From NCBI GenBank assembly GCA_012295275.1, contig CM022671.1, positions 26,847,822-26,911,821 on the forward strand: 64,000 nucleotides of DNA, given 5' to 3'. This document shows positions 51,339 through 64,000 of this stretch, one piece after another. The stretch comes from Chrysomallon squamiferum. Taxonomy: Eukaryota > Mollusca > Gastropoda > Neomphalida > Peltospiridae. The notes under the pieces were generated by a model. That model saw only the letters and a program-made list of their open reading frames with translations. It searched no databases and was not told where the DNA came from. Every line of letters starts with the position of its first letter. The first letter of the stretch is position 1. A program made the position numbers and the translations under genes.

Positions 51339-53019
51339 ATAATAATGTGAAAGTCAGCAGATTATCTAGAATTGTTAAAATGTTGTTTGTCCTAGTTTTA
51401 AATCGGATATAATTATGATCACCAATCAGCGCATCTGTGAAAAGAGTGAGGAAATTACTGAAGATAATCTAGATCGGCATGACAGTAATTTTCTACTATT
51501 TCAGTAATTCTCTTTTCATGCAAATACTCTTAACTGAATTATACTGGTTTTAAATTAAATTAAGTATGCGAAAGCTTGATAAGGAACTTCAGTAACCTCT
51601 TTGCCATTTAGCTGTCCTTAACATTGAGCTAGATCTTTGTGAATTATTTATTGATTTAAATTGAGAGAAGCAAAATATTGTAGGTTTGGACAAAAACGAG
51701 CTTTTTAATGGTGCTGTAATCAAATACTGAAGTATAATATGAGCATAATGAAGTAGGTATTATAGCAATGGCTACAGCAAAACAGTAAATGATAATTCAG
51801 GTTTACGTATGACGTATTTTCAGTATTACAGCAATGAAATATTAATAGCATCATTTCGTATATAAAAACAACAATAAAAAAACACAATGACTATGTTTAC
51901 CGTACATCCAGACTGTCTGGACAGAACATAATCTAATATCAAATCATAAATTCTTTATACCAATAACTGAAACATTAAGTAACATCGAATTATAATGCTT
52001 ATGATAGTACTGTATTCTACATGGCTTTAGAGTAACGTGAAACTGAATGCACAAATATTCTACATAACTGCAGTGAAACACTAAATGAAAGCAAATAACT
52101 GCGCTTATTGTGTATCTTGCTTGAAACACAAAACTGCACAATATTATTACATTTACCATGTAACAGTATTCTATGCGGTTTCTAACAATTACTTTTAACG
52201 TCTGTTTTGCCTTTTATTACAGAGCGTAGTAATAAACCTAATATGATGAAGATTGGCAATGCTTTCGATCTTGATTTTACTATTAATTTTTTGGCTGAAT
52301 CCTGAAGCCGAACATTAAATGAATAAAGACATTCAGCCTAATTAATGACTGATTGCGGATCACAGGTTAACATGATTCATAACGTCTGCAGTTTTCAGAC
52401 GTGTATTATTCAAGTGGTGAGTTCTTAGATCAAATGCATAATGATTATAGTTATAAATATTTTACAGAAGAATGTTAAATTAACCAAGGCACGAATGAAA
52501 GCTATAATGATCACTGTGTCTTTCCGCATGTTGTGAGATAAAGTTACAACCTCGATTAGAATTATAGGCGCCACATACACGACCAATGTCTTCATCATAC
52601 GACGTCTATTTCATAGCTTAGGCTTAATGGATTCATTTACATGTTCTATTCCTCTAAATGTGACAGTCTTCGAGCATTGGGATACAGATTAAATCAAGAA
52701 TTAGAGTTTGTCTAAAATTATTGGTGACATCTGCTGCCGTAAACATGGCTTACCTCCCCCACTACTGAACTACAGCGTAAACCAAAATGATTAGATCTTC
52801 TACACCATCGTTATTGTACCGGTGACTGACCTCAGTCACTTATCAATATTATAATTTTTAAATTTTATTTTACTAAGCCACACGCTGTTGGACGAAACCA
52901 CTGACGAAACAGCAGATGTTGCGCGAGTTTTGAACGAGCAAGAAGCGTTATCACCGAGAGTTGGCGTGTTTACTTCGTGTCTGTTCGGACTGATCATCAC
53001 GTGACGGACACAGTGGAAA
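49561..53019. other. Intergenic region between the array and the universal stress protein gene
   Basis: AT-rich, with poly-T near 49670-49691, (ATT)n near 50680-50702 and (AAT)n near 51297-51336. No coding exon recognised. The last 150 bp (about 52870-53019) are GC-richer and probably hold the USP promoter and 5' UTR. Confidence 0.6.
52997..53004. promoter_or_regulatory. Palindromic E-box TCACGTGA upstream of the universal stress protein start
   Basis: Perfect 8-bp palindrome with a CACGTG core, 16 bp before the USP ATG, in a GC-richer stretch. CACGTG is bound by USF, MITF and TFEB-type bHLH-zipper factors. Function is inferred only from motif and position. Confidence 0.35.
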
Positions 53020-54129
53020 ATGTCGACTGCTAGCAAGAAAGTGAGGACTCGTGTGTTGATAGCTATGGATGGGAGTGAAAACTCTCTTTTCGCTTTCGAC
53101 TGTGAGTATATAGTTACATAGATCTATAACGTATATATTTTAATTTGAAGAACAATATACAAACTGCATGTCTCCCTCTCTCGTCAGTGAAACACGTTCA
53201 TTCGGAAAGCAAATAAATATCGCTGAGCAAATAATGAACCGCGAAATGTAAATTCTGCTGAGAACCGTAAATGTTGTAACTGCTTCTTTAAAAGACACAG
53301 AACGAATGATAAAGATGACGATGACAAATAATTAACTGTACGTAAGTATGTCATTAGGTCACACGTTGTTTCTGAATACCTAAAGAAACAATGTTTACTA
53401 CTGTTTAGTTATATATCAGTGAAGGTTAGACACGATAAGCTGTAGTATATGACATACTAAAACTGCTAGTAAACATTCATTAGTGGATACAACCCTAGAG
53501 AGGTATTGAACTACCATCCTCGTATATATATATATATTTTTTTTTTTTTTTTGGCCAAACGCAATTTGTTTATTTATTTAATGTTTTGTTACGTTTATTA
53601 TTATTATTATTTTTTTTTAAAGAATGAAACTAAATTCATTTAAAGTATGATAGGTGCCATCCCCTTTCCTGAAATTCTGGATCCTGCTTTGCCAGTGCTC
53701 GTCAATTTGTCACAGAAGATTTTAAATCTCTTTGCAGATTTTCGGGCCACAAGCGTTAAGTTGTACATCCAACATAGTCCCACATACTAATTTCTGAGAA
53801 TATAAAATGAGTCACAAAATTATAAATTAACTCACATAACAAATCATTTTCGTAACTTAACTTTGTTTTTCCTTGTTCTTAGTTTTGTTTTGTATTTTTG
53901 TTTTTCTCTGCTTTTTAAACAATCAAAAATCCAAGTCAGCAGCTGAACTTTTGACTTCTCCTTCGATTGAATTCACACGAAATATTGGCCAGTTAACGTT
54001 CCTTGAAACCTTGACCTAATTTAATAAATAACAGACACCTATAGATACAGTTAAAAATAAATAAATCTTGCTAATTATAGGAAAAAGGTATCTTATAGAA
54101 GTATTCAGGAAATAATACAAATATCTCGC

Positions 54130-54171
<42 letters not shown>

Positions 54172-55048
54172 TAATTATAACAATAATAAATAAATAAATG
54201 AAAAAAGAGATTTCACATGGAAGTATTGTAAAAGAAGTTACAGAGGGATTATAGAAATAATATATAATGCTGCATTTAGACCAGTACAGAAAAAAACCAA
54301 GCCTCCCCACCTTTCTATATGTGCATCATATAAAAACGCTCCTTTAAAATCCTGGACCCGCCATAGTTATTATCTCCCCTAAAGCATTGTCCATTGTTGA
54401 ATTAGAACGACCAAAGATTAAATACTGAACTACACGTAAGTAGGATCATTATCATTGTTATCTCAGTTACTAAAGTTAACATACGATCTTTAGGTCAAGT
54501 ATTTTACAATTTCTCAAAGTACACTGAAAGCTATGACCATAGAGATAACGTGTAATTTGTTTGATGCCGTCGCATATTTTAATATTAATAGTTATTGGAT
54601 ATTCATTAAGTATAATGGTAAAGAAAATATGACAGCTGGAACCCACTTCCATCACAATATGACTTGTATTTCAAGCACTGGCGTTTTTTTTCATATGTAA
54701 CTTCCCATAAAGAGGACAGCGTATAACATGACCTTAAAAACATAAATAATGGGATATTGGTTGAAATATGAAGAAGCCCGCTGAAACAAATGGATTGGAT
54801 AAAGAGAAATAGTATTTAACTATTTATCTAAAACGGCGTCATATTTTAATGATATATATCTACTGAAAATGCATAAACAGAACGGAAGAAACTAAAGGAT
54901 ACTTGTATTAATAGTAGTAGTAGTAGTAGCGGTAGTAAGTAATAATATAAATAACTACAACAACAATACAAACCACTGAAAATTGCGTCTTGTTCATATA
55001 TTATAAGGGTTTTGAAATATCGTTTTATTATTGTTGTTGTTGTTGTTT

Positions 55049-55081
<33 letters not shown>

Positions 55082-55572
55082 CCATTAAAGTCATATTGTT
55101 GTTATTATTCCATAAAGCCATATTGTATTTTACTCGATGATATTAAATTAAGTTATTCCACTTCAGAGTCGCGTGAGGAGCTGTTTTACGTCATGTCAAC
55201 TGATTTTTTTTTTCTTCCTTCCCTATGATACTATGTTAATCAGCAGACCAAACCAGAATCCTGCTTAACCATGCTGCGTGATCGGTTTTTAACATGGAAA
55301 TGAAAGATAACAGACAACTCAAAATAGATCAGTTAAAAATTCAGTACTGTATCAAGCTGCGGGAGGTTTGACAGCGGAAGCATTAAGTTTTATTTTAAAA
55401 AATACAGAATATTAATAATGATGATGGTGGTGGTGGTAGTGGTGGAGGTGATGATGGTGGTGGTGGTGGTGATGATGTTGTTGACTACTACGACAATAAT
55501 ATCTGACAGCAACAACAAACAATGATAATAATAGTTCAAAGTCGGCAGTTTTTTCTTCTAAAAATACCTTTA

Positions 55573-55621
<49 letters not shown>

Positions 55622-58455
55622 ATAATATAAATATTGTTTTTGTTTTATTTAATTTTATTTTTATCTTTATTTTTATTTCATTTTATTTTATTTTATTCTT
55701 ATTTTTATTTTTTTAAATGTAGCTAATAAAATAATATATTTTAAGCATGTGGGGAAAATACATTTACATGAACCTTTATTTTACTTTTGTTTCTTTCTTT
55801 TTTTTTTTTTTTTTTCTTCTTCTTCTTTTTTTTAATAATTATTATTATAGTTAAATTTTTTGTTTAAGGTAGCAAATAATTTTATAATTTGTGACACAGT
55901 CCTAAAATAGTTTAGAAATAGCATCCCACTCGTCTAAAGAAACACTTTACAACATACACATGTATATATGGTCGGCCACTCTCCAGGCTTAACATATGTT
56001 AATGATTTAGATTCCCAGCCAGAAAGACATTTCAGATTTATATCCATTCAAATTAATTCATTCCTACTTTTTTCAGACATTTCGTGCCTCTTCTTTATCT
56101 TTTTCCTTTCTGTTTTTTCTTGTTATTAGTGTTATTTTCTGATGCATTACTTTATTTTTAAATCAAGTAAATAAATAAATATAATATGTCGATCTCGATC
56201 CTACATCCTCTTCCATCCCAGTACATTATAACTGGTATACTGCATTTTAAAACAGACACTATAACGAACAGGGCGTGATGGTAACAATGCAGTGTTTAAC
56301 CTTGTTACATTAGTGGCGTGACTTCACAAGAAGTTTCCCCATCAGAGATAACGTCATATTAGAAAGCGTGTACTCGTCAAATTTAGGTCACGAACTGTCA
56401 ACATTATCATTCAGCAAGTAGTGAAATCAAAATTTCCAAAAAAAAAAAATGTTTGATTTGTTGTCCTAGCAGAAACCATTTCCAGCAGTACTGTATTACT
56501 GTAGTCAATAATCATTGTTTATGAATTCTCCCGTCCTTTTATCACTGTGTCCAATTATTTCATTTCGGAATTAAATCTGCGTGAATAATTGTTTGCAAAA
56601 ATTAAAATAGAGAGAGACGGCCTCGATTTTTGTTCCAGATCTGTGAGCATATCCTACGGTTTAAAATACTTTGTGTGATAATATGATTACACCGAACATT
56701 CCGGCTGTTTTGTTGTTGTGTACACACATGCACGCATTCACCTTGCTGACTCTAAAACCGAATTCATTTAGACCAAAGAAATGTTCGCATTTCATAAGTG
56801 GAAAACTAACAACATAAATAATTATAGTTCATCATAAATGTCACTGTTTCCGTAAAATCTCTCGAGTGAAAATAATGTGATACAATTTCGATTTGGTTCC
56901 AATTTATATTTGGCAAAGAGAGAAGAAAAACAAGTAAGCATGTAGCTATATTCTCAAAACATGAAGAATGTTTCCAGACCGTGCTAACGCCGAGGAAGTA
57001 TAGATATTGTTTAATGTACCCGAGTGTGCGGCAGTCTACTGTCAATACAGTATACTAGTTGATATAATTGTATGTTCGATCCGAAATTGTTTTGCGGAGC
57101 AGGTTAGAAAAACTTAAGAAGTGATTTATTTCGAAAGGTTGTAAGTTTATTGTATTTTATAATTATTTTTGTTATCTCAGTACAGATTTATATTAACTGT
57201 AACCAAATATATTATAGCTAACGACGGGGAAAAAAAATCCCTTCTGTCTCCAGTTTATTTTACTCCTCAGTTCTGCCTGGCGTGGGCAAAACCTCGGATT
57301 TCGCCGTGGAAAGACGTTGACGTACTGACGTTAGCTAAACCGTTACATTCAACACCAGAAGTGAACGTAACTAGGTTTAAACATGGAGATAACGTTCACG
57401 ACAATGAATTTCAGCACGTTTCACAAATAATCATTATTTGACGCGTTAAGACTAATTTATTGATTTGTCGATCGAGATGATCCATTTGGCTTTTAGGAGA
57501 TCCATTTAAAGGCTCATTAACGAGTTTTATCTGATTCACCCTAGGTTCCATTTCGCCAGTTCTAGCAGTTGATATTCAGTGGTCTTGTATTCATTTCATC
57601 ACTGTTTCATCTTCTTTTTTTTTTGTTTTTTTTTTAAGATCAGTACTGCTAGTAATAAAAACAGTATGACTGTAGACACTAAAAAAAAATTCTAACTCTA
57701 AACTGAGTGTTTCATTATGATCAGGTTAAAATAGAGGGTCATAGTCTACTGCCAATATTACTAACATCACCACCACCACCACCACCATCACCACCAATAC
57801 CACCACCACTACTACTACTACTAGTAAAATACAGCTACTGCTGTAGTGCTGCTACTACTGTTAATAATAACACAGCTGTTTGGTATATAATTAAAAAACT
57901 GATGAATAATGACTTGGATTCATAACTTTAACTGCTGTAATGAAAATATTTATAGATCAGAGTTACGAATTTTTAATTAATTTATATTTGGACGATTTAA
58001 ACAACATACAGGTGAATGTTGTCTAACACCAATCAGAAATATCTAAAATCTAAAAAGAATCCATGCTAACCATGAGAAGTTTGTCTCTTATTTATTTATT
58101 TATTTATTTACTTTTTTTTTTTTTTAATTTATTTAGATATTTTATTCTGCTGTCCCTGGAGTGATGTTGATGACATTATTAACAGTTTACTTGTTTTAAT
58201 ATCTCCCATAAAGAAAACAACCCATTTATTAATTTTCTTGCAAACTGGAGCATAACTAAATCACATATTTCACACAAAAATGCATGATGCTGTAAATATT
58301 TGAAGCTGGAAGGTAGAGTCAGTATTGACGTTTTATTACTTCTTTTACCTTTTTTATTTCCCCAGGACGTTTACTTCAATAAATAACTTCGTTATTTAAT
58401 AAAATTGTCTATCTCCCGCATTACAAATAATAATTAATTATTTTTATTTTGTTAC

Positions 58456-58527
<72 letters not shown>

Positions 58528-60109
58528 TTTATTTACTTTTTATTTATTTATTACTTATTATTTATGTATTTTTTATTTATTTTTTTCTATTTTTTGGTTT
58601 TGCAAATGTCAGCAGTGCTACAGCATGAATGAATGAATGAATGTTTGTTTAACGACACCTCATCACATTTTGTTATTAACGGTCATTAAGCTACTGCATG
58701 TTTTTATATAATTATGACGGGAGAGATAACTATTATCAGTGCGGAATATACCTTGTCCTTGGCAGAAAAAAACAAAACAAGGCTCTAATTGGAACGGAAA
58801 ACAACCGAATAGGCATAGTATTATTTTTAATTTTGTATGTTTCTTTAGCCACACATACACAGAGACACACACACTCACACACACAATTTTATGTGCAGCT
58901 ATTTTTGTATCTTTTTTTTTTTTTCTTTTTTTCATTTTTTTTTTTTCAGGGTACATAGAGAATGTGCACCACAAAGACATTGAAATTTTAATAGCACACT
59001 GTCCAGATTTTAGTACCATATTACGTACCCGTAAGTATGAGCTGTACCCGCTTGTAGATATAGCATCAGTCATTCAAATGTATTAACTAGTACATGATCA
59101 TTCTATTACCAGTCATTTATTTCTATACTGTTTATTTCTGTATGAACCGTTTACTGCATGTTGTATAGCACTGAGCTTGTTTTAATTAAGAAATAAACAT
59201 ATTATGAATTAATTTTATTTGCCGGAGTATTATCATGGATTTGGCATCGCTAAACTGTTTTTATAAATGAAATTCGGATGTGTGAGATTATGTAACTGAC
59301 GCTTGGGGAGAGTGGGGGAAGAGGCATGCGCTCTCGATCCCATAATCTGTCGTCTGTTTGTCTGTGGATGTGTGAAAAAAAAATAGATGTATGTATTTCG
59401 GAGATGTGAACTCTTCCCAGAACTCTGTAACTTTCAACTCGTTTGCTTTACGTTTCTGATTCAAAGGTGCTGCATTTTCCAGCAAATGCTTTTTAGTTTT
59501 TTAGTTTTTTTTTATTATTATTATTTTATATCAATAAGTGTGTTTGTGTATGTATCTATATATATATATTCTGAATGAAATTGTGTTTAAGAATTATACG
59601 ATCTCTTGAGCATACATTTATCTGAACTTTCTACCTTTTTTTTCTTTCTTTCTTTTAAAAAAAACACAAAAACAAACAGCAATGATGAGTAGCGACCCCG
59701 TTTTTATTGCGCAGGTGGTAAAACATGAAGAAGATACAGTCGCCGTCATTGTAAATAAAATAAAGGAGAAGCTTACTGGATCTGGGGTAAGTGAGGCAGA
59801 CCACGTGGTGTGTAACGTGATCTGGTCATTTTACAAAAAAGCCTGTAGTATGAGAAGTAATTCAGGCTAATGTTAATTACTGATATAATACACAGCAGTG
59901 TATAATGAATATTTATATGTATTATTTTTCAGCCAAAACTGCTGTGACCTGAGACTGTGTAAATAATATTAGACTAGTTCGATGGGCTATCAGTAACGTA
60001 GTGAAATAAAAAAATACTTTTGGATTTTTTTTCCCACCCACAATATATACAATTTTATTGTTTATAATGTATTGTCGATAATGAAGCGTTTTCTATTTCA
60101 TTTCATTTC

Positions 60110-60163
<54 letters not shown>

Positions 60164-60531
60164 TGTTGTTTAATGTTATAAAGAACAGCATATTTAACAG
60201 CATCTCTATCTATTATATTAACAAATGGAAAGCCATTCAGACAATACCAGTTCTTACGATTGATTACTGAACTCTTAATCTAATTTTGAATTAATGTTAC
60301 TTACAGGTTGTTGGTCGTATTCTCAGACTGCAGGGCGAACCAGGTGAGGCAATTGTCAAGGCGGCCGAAAATGAGAACGTGAACCTCATCGTTACGGGGA
60401 CGCGGGGCATGGGCAAAGTGCGTCGGACGTTGGTTGGAAGCGTCAGCGACTACATCTTACACCACTCGCACGTTCCAGTGTTAGTGTGTCGACAGAAAGA
60501 GGAAAGTCACAAAGAAGAGAGCAAGAAATGA
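53020..60531 (+). CDS. Universal stress protein (UspA family), four exons, complete
   Basis: Small cytosolic nucleotide-binding protein of the UspA alpha/beta fold, linked to stress responses. Exons: 53020-53101, 58950-59030, 59680-59786, 60307-60531. All junctions are GT-AG, phases agree, total 495 nt (164 aa plus stop). The N-terminus has [11 protein letters not shown] with the conserved ATP-contacting Asp17. The C-terminus has the ATP motif G-x2-G-x9-G-S at residues 121-135 (G-T-R-G-M-G-K...V-G-S), then [15 protein letters not shown], typical of animal USPs. The tail is lysine- and glutamate-rich. The first intron is 5.85 kb, rich in microsatellites, with no gene seen inside it. AATAAA at 61018-61023 and ATTAAA near 60765 are possible polyadenylation signals. 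USPs are often multicopy in molluscs; only one is visible here. Confidence 0.95.
55031..55080. repeat. (GTT)n microsatellite in USP intron 1
   Basis: Near-perfect GTT repeat. A GGT/GAT-rich stretch at about 55422-55480 and an (ATT)n run at about 55575-55618 follow in the same intron. Confidence 0.9.
57766..57822. repeat. (CAC)n and (ACT)n microsatellite in USP intron 1
   Basis: Compound trinucleotide repeat that produces a spurious proline-rich frame. Confidence 0.85.
58459..58540. repeat. (ATT)n then (TTTA)n compound microsatellite in USP intron 1
   Basis: About 55 bp of ATT repeat running into TTTA repeats. Confidence 0.9.
58624..58690. repeat. Possible molluscan interspersed repeat fragment
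   Basis: GAATGAATGAATGAATGTTT followed by GTTTAACGACACCTCATCAC resembles the start of an abundant repeat I recall from gastropod and bivalve genomes (ATGTTTAACGACACCCCAGCAC). The comparison is from memory and the rest of that element is not evident here. Confidence 0.35.
60117..60161. repeat. (ATT)n microsatellite in USP intron 3
   Basis: About 45 bp of uninterrupted ATT repeat, 145 bp before the last USP exon. Confidence 0.9.
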
Positions 60532-61488
60532 TTAAGGATGAATTACGACTGGTTTTATGACCAAAACAGGAACACTACCAAAGAAAAACATACTAATTAA
60601 ATCATTTTGTAATCTTGTTACAATAATTTGTATTATTAGTAGTATTATTTTTTAAAAGAGGAAAATGTAGCTTTTTGCTTTTCTTTATTTCTTTTGTCAG
60701 ATGGTGAGGATTGTGTCGTTAGTAGCAACAATAATCTGTATGTAGCATTTTATACGGTCTGTGTATTAAAAGCAAGGGGAAAAAAAAAAAAAAAACGTTC
60801 CAAAAAATATTTAAGTATGTACGCACAAAACAAGACGGAGGGGCAAATCCAGGACTTCTGAAAAGATGAAATGGTGTGATTGCTGAAAGTGACTTTCAAA
60901 ATGACGTGAATTTCAATATCTGTTTATCTATATATCTATCCATCTATGTAAAAGGCTATTCGTCGAGCAAATGTTATTTAAATTTTAAATCGTATTTTAT
61001 GACACCACGCTGACGATAATAAAATCAACTCTTATCTACTGTCAAAAGTTTAGTGCCATATTATTGATATTACATTAAAAAATATTTGTAATCAGTTTTG
61101 TTTGTTTTCTTTTCCTACAACTTTATGTTTCTTGCACAATGTCGGGGCAATTTCAGTATTGTCATATATATTGCTATTAAAATGAATACCTAATTTACGT
61201 TTCCTTTTCGTCAATTCTGACACGCTTGTTCACTTTTTTATTTATTTATTTTTATTTTATTTTAATTTTTGTTTATTTTTTTGATGAGAATACTGCTTTT
61301 GAATGAAACAAAAACAACTAAGAAAGAACGAATTACAAAAATAATTTAAATAAATAGATAATTAAATAAATAAGATTAATATTAAAAAAGTAAATTTTTA
61401 TTACACGTCTGTTTTTGTATGTAAGCGAATCCTGGGTTAAGGAAAAAGTTCGAGCTTTTTCATTTTCATTTATGTAACTTTCGAGGTT

Positions 61489-61520
<32 letters not shown>

Positions 61521-62405
61521 CAAACAACAATCTCAAAGGTGATAAACAAATCAAATAAGACCACATCACGTATTCGGAAAATAAATGAGGACGCTGGAGT
61601 TGGAAACCGACCAAAGAGCTAATCACAGAGATATGCTGTATAGTAATACCTCGCTTACACACTAATCTGCATTCAGTTCTCTTATTCACATATCTTGCGT
61701 GTTTTATTATATCTTATTTTTTTGTTTTTGTGTTTTATAATAATAATAATAATAATGGTGGTCCGAGTGGTAGTAACAGTTCATTTGCAAATCTGTTTAC
61801 TAGTTTTATTTCAATATATATAAAAAAAAAAAAAAAAATTAAAGGTGATCATAAAAAAAGAATGACAACAATTTAAGATGATTATTTTGCTTCAGAATGA
61901 ACTGTAAAATAGAAATGATTCATTACACCAATAAAAGCGCAGAGAATGCAGCTTAATCACGTGTTTTTAATGCATGCATGTCTTTTAATGTCTGCAAAAC
62001 GTGAATTTAATGCACATATAGCTTTCATATATCCGCTCACCTCTTAATATCACTCATAATTTTAATGAAATTACGAGAAGATGTTTGTTTTTTCTCGCAT
62101 TTGTTTCATACCTCTTAGTTTTTATAGCCGGCCATGAATTTTCTGGAGATTTTGGTTTGTATACTTCAAAAATGTTTCTCAGTTTTTATTGTTTACCCCA
62201 AATAACAAAGCGAGAACTCTTTATTTTTCTCTATCGAAATAATTAATATTTTAATTTTAATTTTAATTATTGTAAACATTATAATCTAAATTAGACCTGA
62301 AGCGTTTAGATGATTAATGATATAAAATATTCAGCATTAAAGTCGAGTAAGCTTAAAATGTTAATTGAATTTTCGTATCTCGTATAAACGAGTAATAAAA
62401 TTATT

Positions 62406-62438
<33 letters not shown>

Positions 62439-62749
62439 TCATTTAGCAAAACTGCGATAACGAATATAATTTCCAACCAGCATTCATGTCTATGGTTACG
62501 ATTAGGACGAGAATGAAATTAATTTTGGGATCAAAAATTAGTATTTAGACTTTGGATAGTTAAATTCTTCTACATTTTCTTTTCATTGCAGGTAAAAGGA
62601 AATGATTTTAAAATCACAACAAACCATATAACCAGTTATTTCCATTGCAGAAAAATAAATAAAAATGTAATCAAACTTATTTATATAGTAAGGGTAAAAA
62701 TGAACTTGAAATAAATGAAACAATTCGGTAACAAGATTTTTCTTTACAG
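60532..62749. other. Region between the USP gene and the unrecognised 3' gene
   Basis: Contains the USP 3' UTR, (AAT)n runs near 61491-61520 and 62407-62439, and probably an intron of the next gene. Acceptor-like CATTGCAG occurs near 62591 and 62650, but no convincing coding exon follows either one. Confidence 0.5.
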
Positions 62750-63796
62750 AAAACGATGGTCTAGTTAATGTTCAGGAACTTGGTCAGCCGTATGACGGAA
62801 CTAGTTTTAGATTTCCCAAAACTTTAGAGTATCAGATTGGCGAAGACGTCACAGGACACAGGCTTATACTGACTAGAAATGATCACGTGACAGACGACAG
62901 CAAAGTTTATGTTCTAACGCGAAACGAAGATGGCAGTTCAAACGTGGAAAAGCAAGACAGTGCAGGAATTCAGGTAGACAAATTTAAAATTTTAATTTTC
63001 GCATCAATGACAAGTTTAAAAAAAAAATTTATGTTGTGAAGTGGTTTTAAAACATAAACCAGTTTAATTAAAACTGAAGATTTTTTAGAAATTTCGAAAA
63101 TGTACAACACTTAAGAAACTTGGGTGAAATTGTTAAATGTTTTTAAAACGTTTACTTCAGGATTATGCTCTGTATCAAGACTTGCAAAATGGTGGTGTTT
63201 TCACGGTGAGATATCGATGTGAAAGACTGAAATGCCGACGAACTATTGTAAGTATCATTTTGAAATTTAAAAAGTTAAAGATTCACCTTCTGGAAACATG
63301 ATTTTGTTTTTATTTCATAATTTCTTGCTTCATTTTTTGTTATCATGGCTATAAAAACTGACATTCATAATACTGAACATTTCTTTAATGGCTCTAACTC
63401 AAATTGTCATAAAATAGTCTGTTTTTCTCTGCAAAAGATGGATATTTAAAATTTTCTGTGAGATAGGGTCTTGTTGAATTGCACTGGTATATTCATTTTT
63501 GTCTTTTAATATCGGTGAAGCTGTGATAAAAATATTTTTTTCTGCAGATGGGCAGTTTCTACAAAGGTCCATTCAAATTTCATCTGGAGGCAGCAACCAG
63601 AGATCTTAGTGCAGAAAATGATGATCTCTATCATCTGATTAAAATCAAAGAATCCAGAAGTGAACATCAAAATTTAAATGATTTTGGTTTGTTTTGTTTG
63701 CTTTGGATAGATTTTTATAAATTCAAAATACAAAATAAATTCAGTAATAAATCGATTAATTTGCACTTTTGTAAAGTTAAAACTGTCTTGATGTAG
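62750..63796 (+). CDS. Three exons of an unrecognised protein gene (5' part outside or not found)
   Basis: Exons 62750-62973, 63161-63247 and 63548 to at most 63796. Acceptors (TTTACAG, TACTTCAG, TTCTGCAG) and donors (CAG/GTAGAC, ATT/GTAAGT) are good and phases agree: the first exon begins with two bases of a split codon, so an upstream exon must exist. The peptide includes P-Y-D-G-T-S-F-R-F-P-K, L-I-L-T-R-N-D-H-V-T-D-D, V-R-Y-R-C-E-R-L-K-C-R-R and M-G-S-F-Y-K-G-P-F-K-F-H-L-E. Codon quality drops after N-D-F-G near 63686, where a weak donor (G/GTTTGT) lies, so the frame may splice on rather than end at the TAG at 63794. No known domain recognised. Confidence 0.6.
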
Positions 63797-64000
63797 CTTG
63801 TCAGTTTTTAAATTTCCTTCCTGATCTTAAGGTAATTTTGAACAAATCTCGTCTTTTTGCTGAGACAAAAATTCAGAATTTTGAATGTAAAAGGTTTATC
63901 CAAATGTTTTCCATAGTGTAAATCAGCAAATACGTGAGAATAAATACCAGTTAATGATTCAAATTTAAACATTTGATAGCAAAATTATCACCCTTGACAG
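63797..64000. other. Window end, probable intron or 3' UTR
   Basis: AT-rich, no coding exon or motif that I can support. Confidence 0.5.

Noticed and set aside
54071-54310. Small hydrophobic frames resembling membrane proteins, here and at 9-11 kb and 14.8-15.1 kb outside the PORCN exon
   Set aside because: Isoleucine, tyrosine and phenylalanine runs come from (AAT)n, (GAA)n and poly-T repeats in introns or spacers.
57169-57441. 90-codon plus-strand frame inside USP intron 1
   Set aside because: It starts from a non-ATG codon, has no recognisable domain, and shows no splice or promoter context.

Overview
This is a window of an AT-rich animal nuclear genome: multi-exon genes with GT-AG introns, microsatellites in almost every intron, and no bacterial-style gene packing. 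The gene set fits a lophotrochozoan, most likely a mollusc: a porcupine (Wnt O-acyltransferase) orthologue, a BTB-BACK-Kelch gene, a small UspA-type universal stress protein of the kind expanded in molluscs and cnidarians, and a short repeat at about 58.62 kb that resembles one I recall from mollusc genomes. The mollusc assignment is inference.

Layout. 1-3,179 is gene-free. 3,180-8,133 (minus) is a seven-exon kelch-like gene whose exon phases join exactly (830 codons including stop). 9,952-17,469 (minus) is a complete twelve-exon PORCN orthologue (490 codons including stop), holding a 370-bp MITE-like element and a 41-bp minisatellite that multiplies one of its own splice donors. 20,965-21,645 (minus) is an intronless bHLH gene of the atonal superfamily. 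24,733-49,560 is a large tandem array: seven full units of about 3.3 kb plus a degenerate partial unit at each edge. 53,020-60,531 (plus) is a four-exon universal stress protein with a 5.85-kb first intron. 62,750 to about 63,796 (plus) holds the last exons of a gene I do not recognise.

The array is the main discovery candidate. Each unit carries, in order: a GC-richer promoter-like block with a TATA motif and a CRE-like TGACGTC; a short reading frame open in all seven copies; a (CA)n tract; a polypurine minisatellite with a 39-bp period; six AATAAA motifs, each followed by a GT-rich stretch; and a 128-130-nt GC-rich block with an 8-bp terminal inverted repeat and internal hairpins. No transposase, reverse transcriptase, rRNA, tRNA or histone gene was recognised in it. 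Units 2-5 share derived variants absent from units 1, 6 and 7, as expected of local homogenisation.

The protein genes do not form a pathway cluster. PORCN acts in the ER on Wnt ligands, the kelch-like protein is probably a CUL3 adaptor, the bHLH protein is a transcription factor, and the USP is a small ATP-binding stress protein. All exon models come from reading frames, splice motifs and family resemblance, without transcript data.
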